Shown here piece by piece: positions 22,934 through 31,747 of a stretch of DNA of 36,677 nt (the stretch's first letter is position 1; every line of letters starts with the position of its first letter). The notes under the pieces are model-generated. The model searched no databases. It was not told the origin of the DNA and saw nothing but the letters and a program-made list of their open reading frames with translations. Origin of the DNA: Sulfurospirillum sp. (lineage in GTDB: Bacteria > Campylobacterota > Campylobacteria > Campylobacterales > Sulfurospirillaceae); the NCBI GenBank assembly GCA_026987955.1, contig JALSME010000106.1, forward strand, positions 1 through 36,677, written 5' to 3'. The position numbers and the translations under genes were made by a program.

Positions 22934-23790
22934 AGTGTTACTCCAGCAATATTTAGTGCAGACTCAATATACATCTCTCTCATCTTTTGAAAAACTGGTC
23001 CAGGTTTTCCAGTACCAATTTTTTTACCATCTATCTCTACGATTGGAAGTACAAAAGTAGTTGCACTAGATAAAAAAGCTTCATCTGCATCTAATGCTTC
23101 ATTTGGTGTAAAAGGTCTTTCTTCTATTTTTATATTATGCTTACTAGCAATATCGATTAAAAGCTTTCTTCTAATTCCTGGTAAAATTGAATTTGAAAGA
23201 GGTCTTGTATAAATTACACCATTTTTTACAATATATGCTGTTGAAGATGTTCCCTCTGTTATAAATCCATCTTCTACCATCCAGCCTTCATATGCACCTT
23301 TTCTCTTGGCCTGTTCTTTTGCGATGCATTGACCTAAAAGAGCTATTGATTTTACATCTCTTCTTTTCCATCTTATATCTTCAACAGTAACAACTTTAAT
23401 ACCACTTTTTGCTAATGGATTATTGATTACATCTTTTTTAAATCCAAAAGCAGTACATGTAGTTGGAGTATCTTTAGGATAAGAAAAATCACGAGGAGCA
23501 ATACCCCTAGTAACTTGCATGTAAACACCGCCCTCTTTAATGTCATTTCTCTTAATAATTTCATCTATCATAACTAAAAAATCATCCCCACTCATTGGCC
23601 AATCAAGCTCCAATTCACTCAAGCTTCTTCCAAATCTTTCTAAGAATGGCTCTCTATCTAGCACAGTGTAGTTCACAACAGGAACGACCTCATAAACACC
23701 ATCTCCAAACATATAACCTCTATCAAAAACAGATACTTTTGCATCATCCGCATTCATATACTCGCCATTTAAAAATACAATTCCATTCAT
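22930..23790 (-). CDS. Class IV aminotransferase, D-amino acid transaminase-like
   Basis: 286 residues. PLP fold-type IV enzyme. Seen: N-terminal FLNGEYMNADDAKVSVFDRGYMFGDGVYE (class IV signature), the Schiff-base Lys147 in RRDVKSIALLGQ, the EGTSSTAYIV phosphate-binding segment and the SILPGIRR block. VFDRGYMFGDGVYEVV and the RWKRRDVKS context favour D-alanine aminotransferase (D-Ala/D-Glu for peptidoglycan) over IlvE, but class IV members are hard to tell apart by eye. AGGAG precedes the ATG, 15 bases after the MCP gene. The next gene overlaps its stop codon. Confidence 0.85.
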   Translation of the reverse strand: MNGIVFLNGEYMNADDAKVSVFDRGYMFGDGVYEVVPVVNYTVLDREPFLERFGRSLSELELDWPMSGDDFLVMIDEIIKRNDIKEGGVYMQVTRGIAPRDFSYPKDTPTTCTAFGFKKDVINNPLAKSGIKVVTVEDIRWKRRDVKSIALLGQCIAKEQAKRKGAYEGWMVEDGFITEGTSSTAYIVKNGVIYTRPLSNSILPGIRRKLLIDIASKHNIKIEERPFTPNEALDADEAFLSSATTFVLPIVEIDGKKIGTGKPGPVFQKMREMYIESALNIAGVTL

Positions 23791-23805
23791 AATAATATCT
23801 CCTAT

Positions 23806-25434
23806 TTAAGACTTAAATTTCATTAATTCATTATTTAATTTTGTACTCATACTATTAAGTTCATTTGTTGCAATATTAACTTTTTGAATTAAACGACTAT
23901 TTTCTTCTGTTAATACATTAGATTTTTCAATTTCATCAACAATATAGCTTACTTTATCTGAAGTTTTGATATAGTCTTCTACTGACTTACCAGCAGCATT
24001 TACAGCACTATTTAGCACACCCACAACACTACTTATTGTTTCTTGAAGTTCAGCAGATATAGTTGTTAATTTTTCAACTTTTTTTGCATTTGCATTAATC
24101 TCATCAGTACTTTCCATCACACTTTGAACTACTAAGTTTGTTGTAGCATCAATCTCACCAAGTGATTTTTGTGTTCTCTCTGCTAAAGCCCTTACTTCAT
24201 CTGCAACAACTGCAAAACCACGACCATGCTCTCCTGCACGGGCAGCTTCAATAGCAGCATTTAATGCCAATAAATTTGTTTGATCTGCGATATCTCGTAT
24301 TACATCTAATACACTCTTAACTTCATTTGCGTTTTCTGATGCATTGGTAAGTTTTTCTTGTAAAGACAACTCACTTTCCATAGTTTCTTGCATTGCACTT
24401 TGTAGAATATCAACCTTTTTAGTCATATCATTCATCTGCTTATTTGTCATCGCCAACTCTTCTTGTGACTGCTTTGCACCAGCAACAGATGATTTTAACT
24501 CTTCACTAAGCTCTTTGCCATTTTGAGCGGTTCTATTTACATAATAACTTTGCTTCTCAGAATTTTTTTCTACATTTAATGTAGTTGATGAAAGCTCATT
24601 TGCAATAGTCGAGTTTTTATTAGACACTTCTTTTGAATTATTTATGATAATTTGTATTTTTTCTATAAATTTATTTGCGTTTTTAGTCACATCTATAAAC
24701 TCTTTTTCTAACCCTTTGCTCTCAAGTCTTGTTGAAAGATCTGCTTGTGAACCTGCAAGATTTTCAAATCTATCATTTAAAATAGTAGTAGATTTTTTAA
24801 CTGCTCTTCCTAAAAGAATAGAAAATAGAATAGATAATACGATACTTATAAGGGCAGTAATTATAAAGTTTCTTTTTGATTTTTCTAACAATTCAATAGA
24901 ACTTACAGATTTTTCATATGTAAGCTTTTCAGTCATGTTTCCTAAACTGTTAAAAGATTTTCTCAATTCTTCATAATTTTTATAATATGTTCCATAATAG
25001 TATTTTGTTGCTTGAAAAAGAGATACTTTTTTTACCATATTAGCTAAGTAATCCGTATCTTTTTTCCATATTTCAAATCTTTGATGGAATTTATCAAACA
25101 TATTCTTATGTTGTGGCATATACTTTTTCATAATTTTTTCAAATTTCATAAATTTATCATTTACTTGATTTAAATTTTTATAAACACCATTTTCTAGTAA
25201 AACCTTTAGATTTTTTTGTTGTGTGTTATTTGTTGCTTGTAAAATTGATATGTTAGATTGAAACATATTGGTTTCTAACTTCATAAGATAAGTAGAACTT
25301 TCAAAAAACTCATTATTTAATGATTTAACATTTTTACTTACATTTTGTAGATTGTTATAGGTTATGATATTTGCAATCACAAGTACTACAACAATAACTA
25401 AGTATGATCCAATAATCTTCATTTTAAAATTCAT
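23806..25434 (-). CDS. Methyl-accepting chemotaxis protein
   Basis: Chemoreceptor of 542 residues in the inner membrane, signalling to CheA. The start is the ATG at 25434, preceded by GCGAGGA; a longer frame from 25476 lacks a ribosome site. Layout: cytoplasmic MNFKMK, TM1 (about 7-27), a helical periplasmic domain of about 150 residues that looks like a four-helix bundle, TM2 (about 190-212, [18 protein letters not shown]), a HAMP-like linker, then the signalling domain with the hairpin tip [41 protein letters not shown]. It ends without a CheR/CheB-docking pentapeptide (LMKFKS). The ligand cannot be inferred. Confidence 0.93.
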   Translation of the reverse strand: MNFKMKIIGSYLVIVVVLVIANIITYNNLQNVSKNVKSLNNEFFESSTYLMKLETNMFQSNISILQATNNTQQKNLKVLLENGVYKNLNQVNDKFMKFEKIMKKYMPQHKNMFDKFHQRFEIWKKDTDYLANMVKKVSLFQATKYYYGTYYKNYEELRKSFNSLGNMTEKLTYEKSVSSIELLEKSKRNFIITALISIVLSILFSILLGRAVKKSTTILNDRFENLAGSQADLSTRLESKGLEKEFIDVTKNANKFIEKIQIIINNSKEVSNKNSTIANELSSTTLNVEKNSEKQSYYVNRTAQNGKELSEELKSSVAGAKQSQEELAMTNKQMNDMTKKVDILQSAMQETMESELSLQEKLTNASENANEVKSVLDVIRDIADQTNLLALNAAIEAARAGEHGRGFAVVADEVRALAERTQKSLGEIDATTNLVVQSVMESTDEINANAKKVEKLTTISAELQETISSVVGVLNSAVNAAGKSVEDYIKTSDKVSYIVDEIEKSNVLTEENSRLIQKVNIATNELNSMSTKLNNELMKFKS

Positions 25435-25492
25435 TAATACATCCTCGCATAAAATATTTATAGATTTTACAAGCAACTAACTGTTTTTTTGA

Positions 25493-25498
25493 TAAAAT
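25493..25498 (+). promoter_or_regulatory. Candidate -10 of pdxJ
   Basis: TAAAAT within GATAAAAT lies 25 bases before the pdxJ ATG; AAAGGA at 25513-25518 is the ribosome site. The same gap must hold the divergent MCP promoter, for which TATAAA near 25460 is a weak candidate. Confidence 0.45.
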
Positions 25499-25523
25499 AG
25501 AGAAAATAAACTAAAGGATTTAA

Positions 25524-26306
25524 ATGTTATTAGGTGTAAATATAGACCATATTGCAGTATTGAGAGAAGCAAGAAAGATAAATGATCCAGATCCACTTGA
25601 TGCAGTAAGCTTGGTTAAGCGTGCAGGAGCAGATCAGATAACTATACATCTAAGAGAAGATAGGCGTCATATAAATGATATGGATGCTCTTCGTATCATC
25701 GAAAATGCACAGCTCCCGATAAACCTAGAATGTGCTATTGATAGTGAGATTATTGATACAGTCATAGAGATGAATCCTCATAGGATTACTTTAGTACCTG
25801 AAAAAAGAGAAGAAGTTACAACTGAGGGTGGACTTGATTTGATTACAAACTTTCAAACAATAGATGATATTAGTAAAAGATTAAAAAAAGAGAATATAGA
25901 ACTCTCTGTATTTATAGATCCAAATATGTTTCAAATTAAAATGGCAAAAAGTTTAAATGCAGATTGGATAGAGCTACATACGGGACTATATTCAAACATA
26001 TATGCCATGCTTTTTTCAAATCTTAAAAATACAAATCACTCCATAAAAGAGTTAGATTTTCCTCGTGATATTCTACATAAAAAACTAGATGATGCTCTAA
26101 AAGAGTTATCTAAATCATCAAAGCTTGCTGATGAGCTTGGTATAAAGGTTGCAGCAGGCCATGGACTTAACTATCAAAATGTAAAAGCGATTACAAGTAT
26201 ACCTGAGATTATAGAGCTAAATATCGGACAAAGTATCATAGCTCGTAGTGTGTTTACTGGTTTTGAATGTGCCGTAAAAGAGATGATAGAGTTATGCAAA
26301 AACTAG
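25524..26306 (+). CDS. pdxJ: Pyridoxine 5'-phosphate synthase PdxJ
   Basis: 260 residues, TIM barrel. Condenses 1-deoxyxylulose 5-phosphate with the PdxA product to give pyridoxine 5'-phosphate. Seen: LGVNIDHIAVLREARKINDPDP at the start (conserved Asn and His), GADQITIHLREDRRHI, NLECAIDSEI, ITLVPEKREEVTTEGGLD, IELHTGLYS, KVAAGHGLNYQNV and LNIGQSIIARSVFTG. The family is slightly extended (about 20 residues over E. coli) by a helical insert near DFPRDILHKKLDDALKEL. It overlaps pdxA by 13 bases. Confidence 0.95.
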   Translation: MLLGVNIDHIAVLREARKINDPDPLDAVSLVKRAGADQITIHLREDRRHINDMDALRIIENAQLPINLECAIDSEIIDTVIEMNPHRITLVPEKREEVTTEGGLDLITNFQTIDDISKRLKKENIELSVFIDPNMFQIKMAKSLNADWIELHTGLYSNIYAMLFSNLKNTNHSIKELDFPRDILHKKLDDALKELSKSSKLADELGIKVAAGHGLNYQNVKAITSIPEIIELNIGQSIIARSVFTGFECAVKEMIELCKN

Positions 26307-27181
26307 CCATAAGTATTGGCGATATCAATGGCATTGGTCTTGAGATAGCCCTTCTCTCTCATGAAACTATTAAAGAGTTTTGTGAGCCTATTTACTGCAT
26401 AAACAAAACTATGCTTTTTTGGGGTGCTGCTATGCTTGGTTTAGATGTTCCAGATGACTTTATTTGTAAAGAGTGTGGAGATATATTTGAGATTAAAGCT
26501 GGAGTTAGCACAAAAGAAGCTGGTAAACTCTCATATGAAAGTTTTCAAACAGCAGTAAGACTTGCAAAAAAAGGCAAAGTTAAAGGCATAGTAACACTTC
26601 CAATCAACAAAGAGTCATGGCAAAAAGCTGATGTACCATATGTTGGTCACACTGATGCACTTAGCAGTAAAGCTATTATGATGCTTGGTTGTGAGAAGTT
26701 ATTTGTTATTTTGTATACTCATCATATTCCACTTAAAGATGTTAGTGACACTATCAAAACTAAAAAACTAAAAAAGTTTCTTTTAACGGTTGCTAATTCA
26801 TTAAATACTAAAAATATTGCTGTTTTAGGATTAAATCCACATGCTGGAGATGGAGGAGTAATTGGAGATGAAGATTTCAAGATAGCAAAAGCTATTAAAA
26901 AAGCAAACAAAAAACTTAAGAAAAAGCTATTTGTTGGACCACTTGTCCCTGATACTGCATTTACTAAGTTTAACAAATACAAGCATATAGTTTGCATGTA
27001 TCATGACCAAGGACTTATACCTCTAAAATCACTCTACTTTGATGAGAGTATAAATGTAAGCTTGAATGCTGAAATTATGAGGACATCAGTAGATCATGGA
27101 ACTGCATATGATATAGCCTATAAAAATAAAAAACCATCAACTCTAAGCTATATCAATGCTATTAAATTTTTCTGCGATTGA
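26294..27181 (+). CDS. pdxA: 4-hydroxythreonine-4-phosphate dehydrogenase PdxA
   Basis: 295 residues. NAD-dependent oxidation that supplies the amine partner of PdxJ. The ATG at 26294 begins MQKLAISIGDINGIGLE, the usual N-terminus; the longer frame from 26267 is an artefact of the pdxJ overlap. Seen: VTLPINKESW, the metal-binding histidines in YVGHTDALSS, MYHDQGLIPLKSLYFDESINVS and RTSVDHGTAYDIA. The length is slightly under the E. coli enzyme. The last 39 bases overlap the convergent selU gene, with no terminator. Confidence 0.94.
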   Translation: MQKLAISIGDINGIGLEIALLSHETIKEFCEPIYCINKTMLFWGAAMLGLDVPDDFICKECGDIFEIKAGVSTKEAGKLSYESFQTAVRLAKKGKVKGIVTLPINKESWQKADVPYVGHTDALSSKAIMMLGCEKLFVILYTHHIPLKDVSDTIKTKKLKKFLLTVANSLNTKNIAVLGLNPHAGDGGVIGDEDFKIAKAIKKANKKLKKKLFVGPLVPDTAFTKFNKYKHIVCMYHDQGLIPLKSLYFDESINVSLNAEIMRTSVDHGTAYDIAYKNKKPSTLSYINAIKFFCD

Positions 27182-28159
27182 TTTAAGCTCAGCTAGAGCA
27201 CTATTTTCATCCTCATTAGAGATAACATAGTCAATTTTATTAGGTTTTCTATATACTTTATCGTAGTAATCCACCAAAAGAATCTCAGCTACAATATCTA
27301 AGTTACCTTTTTTATAGTGTTCAATTGCATCAAGTTTTGCACTTTTTTTTATGTATGGGGTAATTGTGTTCATAGATTTATAAAAATATTCATCATCAAT
27401 ATTTATGTAATCTTTTAAAATTCGCTCTACTCTTTGTTGTATTGGTGCAGTAATCTCTACTCTTATACCACTTTGAATACGCTTATATAATAAATCTGGC
27501 TGTATAATTGAGCCTATCTTTTTACTCTCAGCCTCAATAAATATAAAATATTTTGGGTTAATATTTTGTAGTTTAAATACTAGGTTATTTTGAAATGCCT
27601 TTTGATTTGGCTGATTACCATTCATAAGACCAAAAGTTGAACCAAAATGATTTGCTAACCCTTCTAAATCAATAGATGGTGAAAGTTTTTGTATAAGCTC
27701 ACTCTTACCACATCCAGTGTTACCACCAAGTGCAATAAAATTTTGATGTTCAAAATTTTCGATATAATTTAATACATACTGCCTATACTCTTTATAACCT
27801 CTATTAACTTTATAAACTCTATAATCAGCAAGTGAAAGAATTGTTGCAATAGAAGTTGATCTAAGCCCTCCTCTTGCACAATATATACCAATTTTTGATC
27901 CAATTTTTACATTTTTATTAAGCCATTTTAAGTGGTTTGATACATTGTTACATATATAACTAGCACCTAGAATCTTTGCATCTTGTTTAGATTGTTGTAC
28001 ATACATCTCACCTATTTCATGATGTTCTTCATCATTTAAAGCATATAAGTTATGTGATGTTGGTATGTGAGATTCTTTGTACTCTTTTGGGCTTCTAGCA
28101 TCTATAATTAGATCAAATTTATCATCATATAACTCATCTGCACTTATCTCTTTAAGCAT
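27143..28159 (-). CDS. selU: tRNA 2-selenouridine synthase SelU (MnmH)
   Basis: 338 residues. Converts 2-thiouridine at the wobble position of certain tRNAs to 2-selenouridine through a geranylated intermediate, using selenophosphate. Seen: N-terminal rhodanese domain (DLIIDARSPKEYKESHIP) with the active cysteine in IYCARGGLRS (about 90-100), then a P-loop domain beginning ALGGNTGCGKSELI (about 143) and conserved LEGLANHFGSTFG, and FIEAESKKIG. It implies that the organism has SelD. The start is 1 base after the HIT gene. The 3' end is antisense to the end of pdxA over 39 bases. Confidence 0.92.
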   Translation of the reverse strand: MLKEISADELYDDKFDLIIDARSPKEYKESHIPTSHNLYALNDEEHHEIGEMYVQQSKQDAKILGASYICNNVSNHLKWLNKNVKIGSKIGIYCARGGLRSTSIATILSLADYRVYKVNRGYKEYRQYVLNYIENFEHQNFIALGGNTGCGKSELIQKLSPSIDLEGLANHFGSTFGLMNGNQPNQKAFQNNLVFKLQNINPKYFIFIEAESKKIGSIIQPDLLYKRIQSGIRVEITAPIQQRVERILKDYINIDDEYFYKSMNTITPYIKKSAKLDAIEHYKKGNLDIVAEILLVDYYDKVYRKPNKIDYVISNEDENSALAELKSIAEKFNSIDIA

Positions 28160-28160
28160 A

Positions 28161-28646
28161 TTAGAACTTTTCTTCTATAAGTTTTTTAAGTTTTACATAA
28201 ATCATTTCAAAATCTGTTGAGTAGACTCTTGTATTGGCAATTGCTGTGATAAAGTTTGTATCTTTTTGCCATCTTGGTACAATATGATAGTGAACATGCT
28301 CTGCGATACCTGCACCACCACACTCTCCTAGATTCATACCGATATTGACCCCATGTGCACCAAAATCTTCTTTTAAAAGCTTTACAGATTTTTGTACCAA
28401 TTCACTCATCTCAAGCCAAACTTCTGATGAGAGTGATTCTATAGCATCAATATGTTTGTTTGGTATTACCATAAAATGACCAGGAGTATATGGGTACTTG
28501 TTCATCACTAAAAAACAGTTTTTAAAATAACCAAGTACATGCAAGTTCTCTTTCTTCTCAGGATTTTCAACAGCATAACAAAATGGGCAACCAATTTGTT
28601 CTTGAGTGACATACTCATCTCTCCATGGAGCATAAAGTCTATCCAT
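28161..28646 (-). CDS. HIT-family nucleotide hydrolase/phosphorylase
   Basis: 161 residues, cytosolic histidine-triad protein. Seen: APWRDEYV and a zinc-type pair CPFC (about 20-23), [42 protein letters not shown] with the HxHxH triad (HVHYH, about 117-121). The layout resembles AP4A phosphorylase/FHIT-like members that split dinucleoside polyphosphates. The start overlaps trpC by 8 bases. The true substrate is not readable from sequence. Confidence 0.9.
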   Translation of the reverse strand: MDRLYAPWRDEYVTQEQIGCPFCYAVENPEKKENLHVLGYFKNCFLVMNKYPYTPGHFMVIPNKHIDAIESLSSEVWLEMSELVQKSVKLLKEDFGAHGVNIGMNLGECGGAGIAEHVHYHIVPRWQKDTNFITAIANTRVYSTDFEMIYVKLKKLIEEKF

Positions 28647-29430
28647 TAAATCTTACCAATTCTTTCAAGGATTCACTAATATTTTCTTTTCTCATAAAAT
28701 GCTCGCCAATCAAAAAGGCGTCAGCCCCTACACTGCTTAAGTGTTCAATTGTTTCTTTGTCATTTAATCCACTCTCAGCAACAATAATTTTACCATTTGG
28801 AATTAGTGGCATAAGTTTTTCTGTTAGGTCCATATCCATCTTAAATGTATCAAGATTTCTATGGTTAACTCCAATAATATTTGCTCCAGCAAAGATGGCT
28901 TTTGTTAAATCTTCTTTGTCATGTATCTCAACAAGGGCTTCCATCCCAAGTCTCCATGTATACTCTAGTAGATTTTTTAACTCTTTCTTGCTCAGTGCTT
29001 TTGCAATAAGTAGAACAAAATCTGCTCCATATGCTAAAGCCTCAACCAACTGATACTCATCAACTATAAAGTCTTTTCTCAGAAGTGGAGTGGAAACATA
29101 TCTTCTTATCCCAGAGAGGTACTCTATGTTACCTTTAAAATAATGTGGTTCAGTTAGTACAGAGATTGCACTTGCTCCACCTTTTTCATACTCTTGAGCT
29201 ATCATTAGAGGGTCAAAATCTTCTCGAATTATTCCTTTACTTGGACTTGCCTTTTTGACTTCCGCTATAATTCTATATGGGTTCTCTTTTGTTGCAGTTA
29301 TATATGGCTTTATATCTCGTGGCTGAAATGGATTAAAGGCAAGACTCCGTCCAAGCCAGTCCATTGTAAACTCTTTTTTTCTTCGCTCTAAGTCATACTT
29401 AGTTTTTTCTATTATCTCATCTAAAATCAT
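28639..29430 (-). CDS. trpC: Indole-3-glycerol phosphate synthase TrpC
   Basis: 263 residues, single-domain TIM barrel (not fused to TrpF). Fourth step of tryptophan synthesis. Seen: [21 protein letters not shown] (about 53-73, with catalytic lysine), [54 protein letters not shown] and [10 protein letters not shown]. The gene stands apart from other trp genes and lies within a mixed leftward operon, which is common in this phylum. It directly abuts the lipoprotein gene upstream. Confidence 0.95.
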   Translation of the reverse strand: MILDEIIEKTKYDLERRKKEFTMDWLGRSLAFNPFQPRDIKPYITATKENPYRIIAEVKKASPSKGIIREDFDPLMIAQEYEKGGASAISVLTEPHYFKGNIEYLSGIRRYVSTPLLRKDFIVDEYQLVEALAYGADFVLLIAKALSKKELKNLLEYTWRLGMEALVEIHDKEDLTKAIFAGANIIGVNHRNLDTFKMDMDLTEKLMPLIPNGKIIVAESGLNDKETIEHLSSVGADAFLIGEHFMRKENISESLKELVRFNG

Positions 29431-30705
29431 CTACTTTTTACCTTTTTTAACACACTTGTTTATCTTCTTTGAATGCTCTATAAGTTCTTTTTCCTTACTC
29501 ACTTTTATGAGTTTGTCCATGATATCTTTAGCTTCAGTACATCTACCTAACTTATAATAACCCCATGCAATTGAGTCTAAATAAAATGGAGATTTCGGTT
29601 CTTTTAAGAGTGCCGCTTTAACTAGCTCTATACCTTTTTGAACATCTATATCATGATCAATCAACAGATACCCATAATAGTTAAAATAAAGAGGGTCATG
29701 AAGCTTAGATATTACTTTTTCAAACTTTTTAGAGATTGATTTCAATATTTTTTTATTCATTCTCTTTTTTTGAGATTCATACTCATATATTGCCATTCTA
29801 CCAAGATAGTTTAAATCTGAAGTCTTTTTATATAGTCGCTCCGCTACTTTATATGCCTCTGTATAATCATGTGATGAAGTGTATATATCAAGTAACATTT
29901 CCTGATTGTATCCACTTTTTTCTAAGAACTTAATAGCACCATTTTTATCCTTAATATAAAGAAGTAATTCAATAACTTTTTTAGCATACTCTTCATTTTT
30001 AAAGCGGTAATATAACTTTTTATATGTTGAAATTACACCATCTATATTTCTCTCTTTTCCATATATTTCAATAAGTTTATAACAAGTGTTTAATTCACAA
30101 GTATTTAACCTAATATGTGTTTCCAAAAGTGCAATTGCATCATCTTTTTTATTTAAATAATTATATAAAATATCAACTATATGAAGTAGTGATGCTTCGT
30201 CGTTTTGTAATCTATATGCACTTTCAAAATATTTTAGTGCAAGATTATAAGATTTTTTTTGTAAATATATACTACCAGCAATTTGAAGATTTCTTGCATT
30301 TTTATCATCTTTTAAAAGTTCTAAAACCTTTTTTTCTGCCTCTTTATATCTTTTTTCTTGAAGCAAAAAACCAATTTCTATTCGTCTTAGTTCACTATTT
30401 TTAGGGTTTTTACTTAGTGCCTGTGCTAGCAACTGTTCTGTTTGAGAAGAATCTTTAGATAAAAACGAAATTTTAGTTGCTTCAATCATATAATTTATTT
30501 TTCCACTTTTATTATAAAGTGCTTTATATATCTCCATAGCAGCCTTGTGATTGCCGATTTTTTGCTCTTCTAGTGCAGCTAAAATCATATAATCTTCATT
30601 TGCAAATGATTTTTTACCAACTAAATTCTTATTTGGCTGAGTTGTCGAGCACCCTGCAAAGAAAAAAACTATGACGATTGTGAAAGCTTGTATATACCTG
30701 GACAC
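29431..30705 (-). CDS. TPR-repeat lipoprotein
   Basis: 424 residues. The N-terminus is a lipoprotein signal: a short charged start, a hydrophobic run and lipobox FAGC with Cys19, so the protein should be lipid-anchored. The remainder is almost wholly helical with tetratricopeptide-like repeats (for example MEIYKALYNKSGKINYM, ALKYFESAYRLQNDEAS, YYKLGRCTEAKDIMDKL), suggesting a periplasm-facing scaffold. It starts with GTG at 30705 after GAAGAAGA, overlapping the YkgJ-like gene by 37 bases. The partner is unknown; cell-envelope or secretion assembly would be typical. Confidence 0.85.
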   Translation of the reverse strand: MSRYIQAFTIVIVFFFAGCSTTQPNKNLVGKKSFANEDYMILAALEEQKIGNHKAAMEIYKALYNKSGKINYMIEATKISFLSKDSSQTEQLLAQALSKNPKNSELRRIEIGFLLQEKRYKEAEKKVLELLKDDKNARNLQIAGSIYLQKKSYNLALKYFESAYRLQNDEASLLHIVDILYNYLNKKDDAIALLETHIRLNTCELNTCYKLIEIYGKERNIDGVISTYKKLYYRFKNEEYAKKVIELLLYIKDKNGAIKFLEKSGYNQEMLLDIYTSSHDYTEAYKVAERLYKKTSDLNYLGRMAIYEYESQKKRMNKKILKSISKKFEKVISKLHDPLYFNYYGYLLIDHDIDVQKGIELVKAALLKEPKSPFYLDSIAWGYYKLGRCTEAKDIMDKLIKVSKEKELIEHSKKINKCVKKGKK

Positions 30706-31061
30706 TCTTCTTCTACCTCTCTTATATTGTTTTTAAAATGATCCCAAAAAGGAAATGTTCTGCACTGTGTTGGTCTTTGATCATAAACACTACATTGCTT
30801 TTTAACTGTATCAAAAAAGATACATCTAAAACCATCACCGTATTCTAACTCTTTAAGACTATAACGATACCCAATTTTAGATAAATAGTTTGTTATAAAC
30901 TCCTCTTTAGTCAATTTTAATTTTTTTTGTAGTTCTGCTATCTCACTTGGTTTTACCCAAATATAACCGCTCTCACCAATACAACACCTACCGCCGCACT
31001 CATCACATGCACTAGAATCAAATGCAAATGAAAAACCATCTTTTTTTAACAATGTTGGCAT
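30669..31061 (-). CDS. YkgJ-family cysteine-cluster protein
   Basis: 130 residues, cytosolic. Seen: the cysteine cluster CDECGGRCC near residue 20, Cys in FRCIFFD, then CSVYDQRPTQCRTFPFW, which is the YkgJ (putative zinc/iron-chelating domain, UPF0153) pattern; a final Cys lies in EECPG. Members are widespread but biochemically undefined. The ATG overlaps the end of the methyltransferase gene by 16 bases, and its own end overlaps the lipoprotein gene. Confidence 0.9.
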   Translation of the reverse strand: MPTLLKKDGFSFAFDSSACDECGGRCCIGESGYIWVKPSEIAELQKKLKLTKEEFITNYLSKIGYRYSLKELEYGDGFRCIFFDTVKKQCSVYDQRPTQCRTFPFWDHFKNNIREVEEECPGIYKLSQSS

Positions 31062-31747
31062 AGTTGACTCTGTGTTTGTGTTTTATTGTATATTTCATTC
31101 ATTTCACTGCTATCCATAAAAAGTGGGGAAACTATTTTACATAAAGATTTTGAACTTTTTTTAGCATGAATTAAAACAAGAGATGCATCTTTAGTTTTTT
31201 TAGTATGAACAAAACGAATATCATTTACTTTAAATTTAAAATTTAAAAGTGTAGCTAAGAGCATATCAATCTGCTTTGCATCATAACAAAATATAAATGA
31301 TCCCCTTGGTGCTATTAGTGAAGATACTGACTTACAAAGCTCATCAAATGGAAGAGTATTCGCATATCTACTAATTTTTAAAGCAATATTTTTACTCTTT
31401 TGACTGCCCTCATTGTAAAATGGTGGATTTGAGAGAACAATATCGAACTTTTTTTCAAAATTTGCCTCTGTAATATCAAGTTCTAAAATTTCAGTTTCAA
31501 GATGATTTTTAGCTGCACTTTTTTTATTTAAAAAAACATGAGAAGTTTGAACATCAACTTGCGTAAGATCAATTGCTGGAAAATTACGCTTTAAAAGTAG
31601 ACCTAAAATTCCACATCCACTTCCAATATCTAAAACTTTTCCTTTAATATTGAATTTCGATATAAAATCATAAAGAATTAAAGAATCACTATTAAATCTA
31701 TATCCATCTTTATATTGAAATAGGTACAGTTTGTTATCTGTAGACAC
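31046..31747 (-). CDS. TrmN6-like methyltransferase (tRNA1(Val) A37 N6-type)
   Basis: 233 residues. SAM-dependent methyltransferase with motif I VLDIGSGCGILGLLL (about 38-52) and the NPPF catalytic tetrapeptide in LSNPPFYNEGSQ, which marks N6-adenine and related amino methylation. The short N-terminus (LYLFQYKDGYRFNSDSLILYDF) is as in TrmN6/YfiC, which modifies A37 of tRNA1(Val). The Lys/Ser-rich end is poorly conserved-looking. It starts with GTG at 31747 inside the coiled-coil gene. An RNA or protein substrate other than tRNA1(Val) cannot be excluded. Confidence 0.82.
   Translation of the reverse strand: MSTDNKLYLFQYKDGYRFNSDSLILYDFISKFNIKGKVLDIGSGCGILGLLLKRNFPAIDLTQVDVQTSHVFLNKKSAAKNHLETEILELDITEANFEKKFDIVLSNPPFYNEGSQKSKNIALKISRYANTLPFDELCKSVSSLIAPRGSFIFCYDAKQIDMLLATLLNFKFKVNDIRFVHTKKTKDASLVLIHAKKSSKSLCKIVSPLFMDSSEMNEIYNKTQTQSQLCQHC

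Noticed and set aside
24000-24900. Plus-strand frames inside the MCP gene
   Set aside because: Short, without ribosome sites, and directly antisense to the HAMP and signalling domains.
28625-29053. 142-codon frame antisense to trpC
   Set aside because: Shadow of trpC; composition typical of reverse complements of AT-rich genes.
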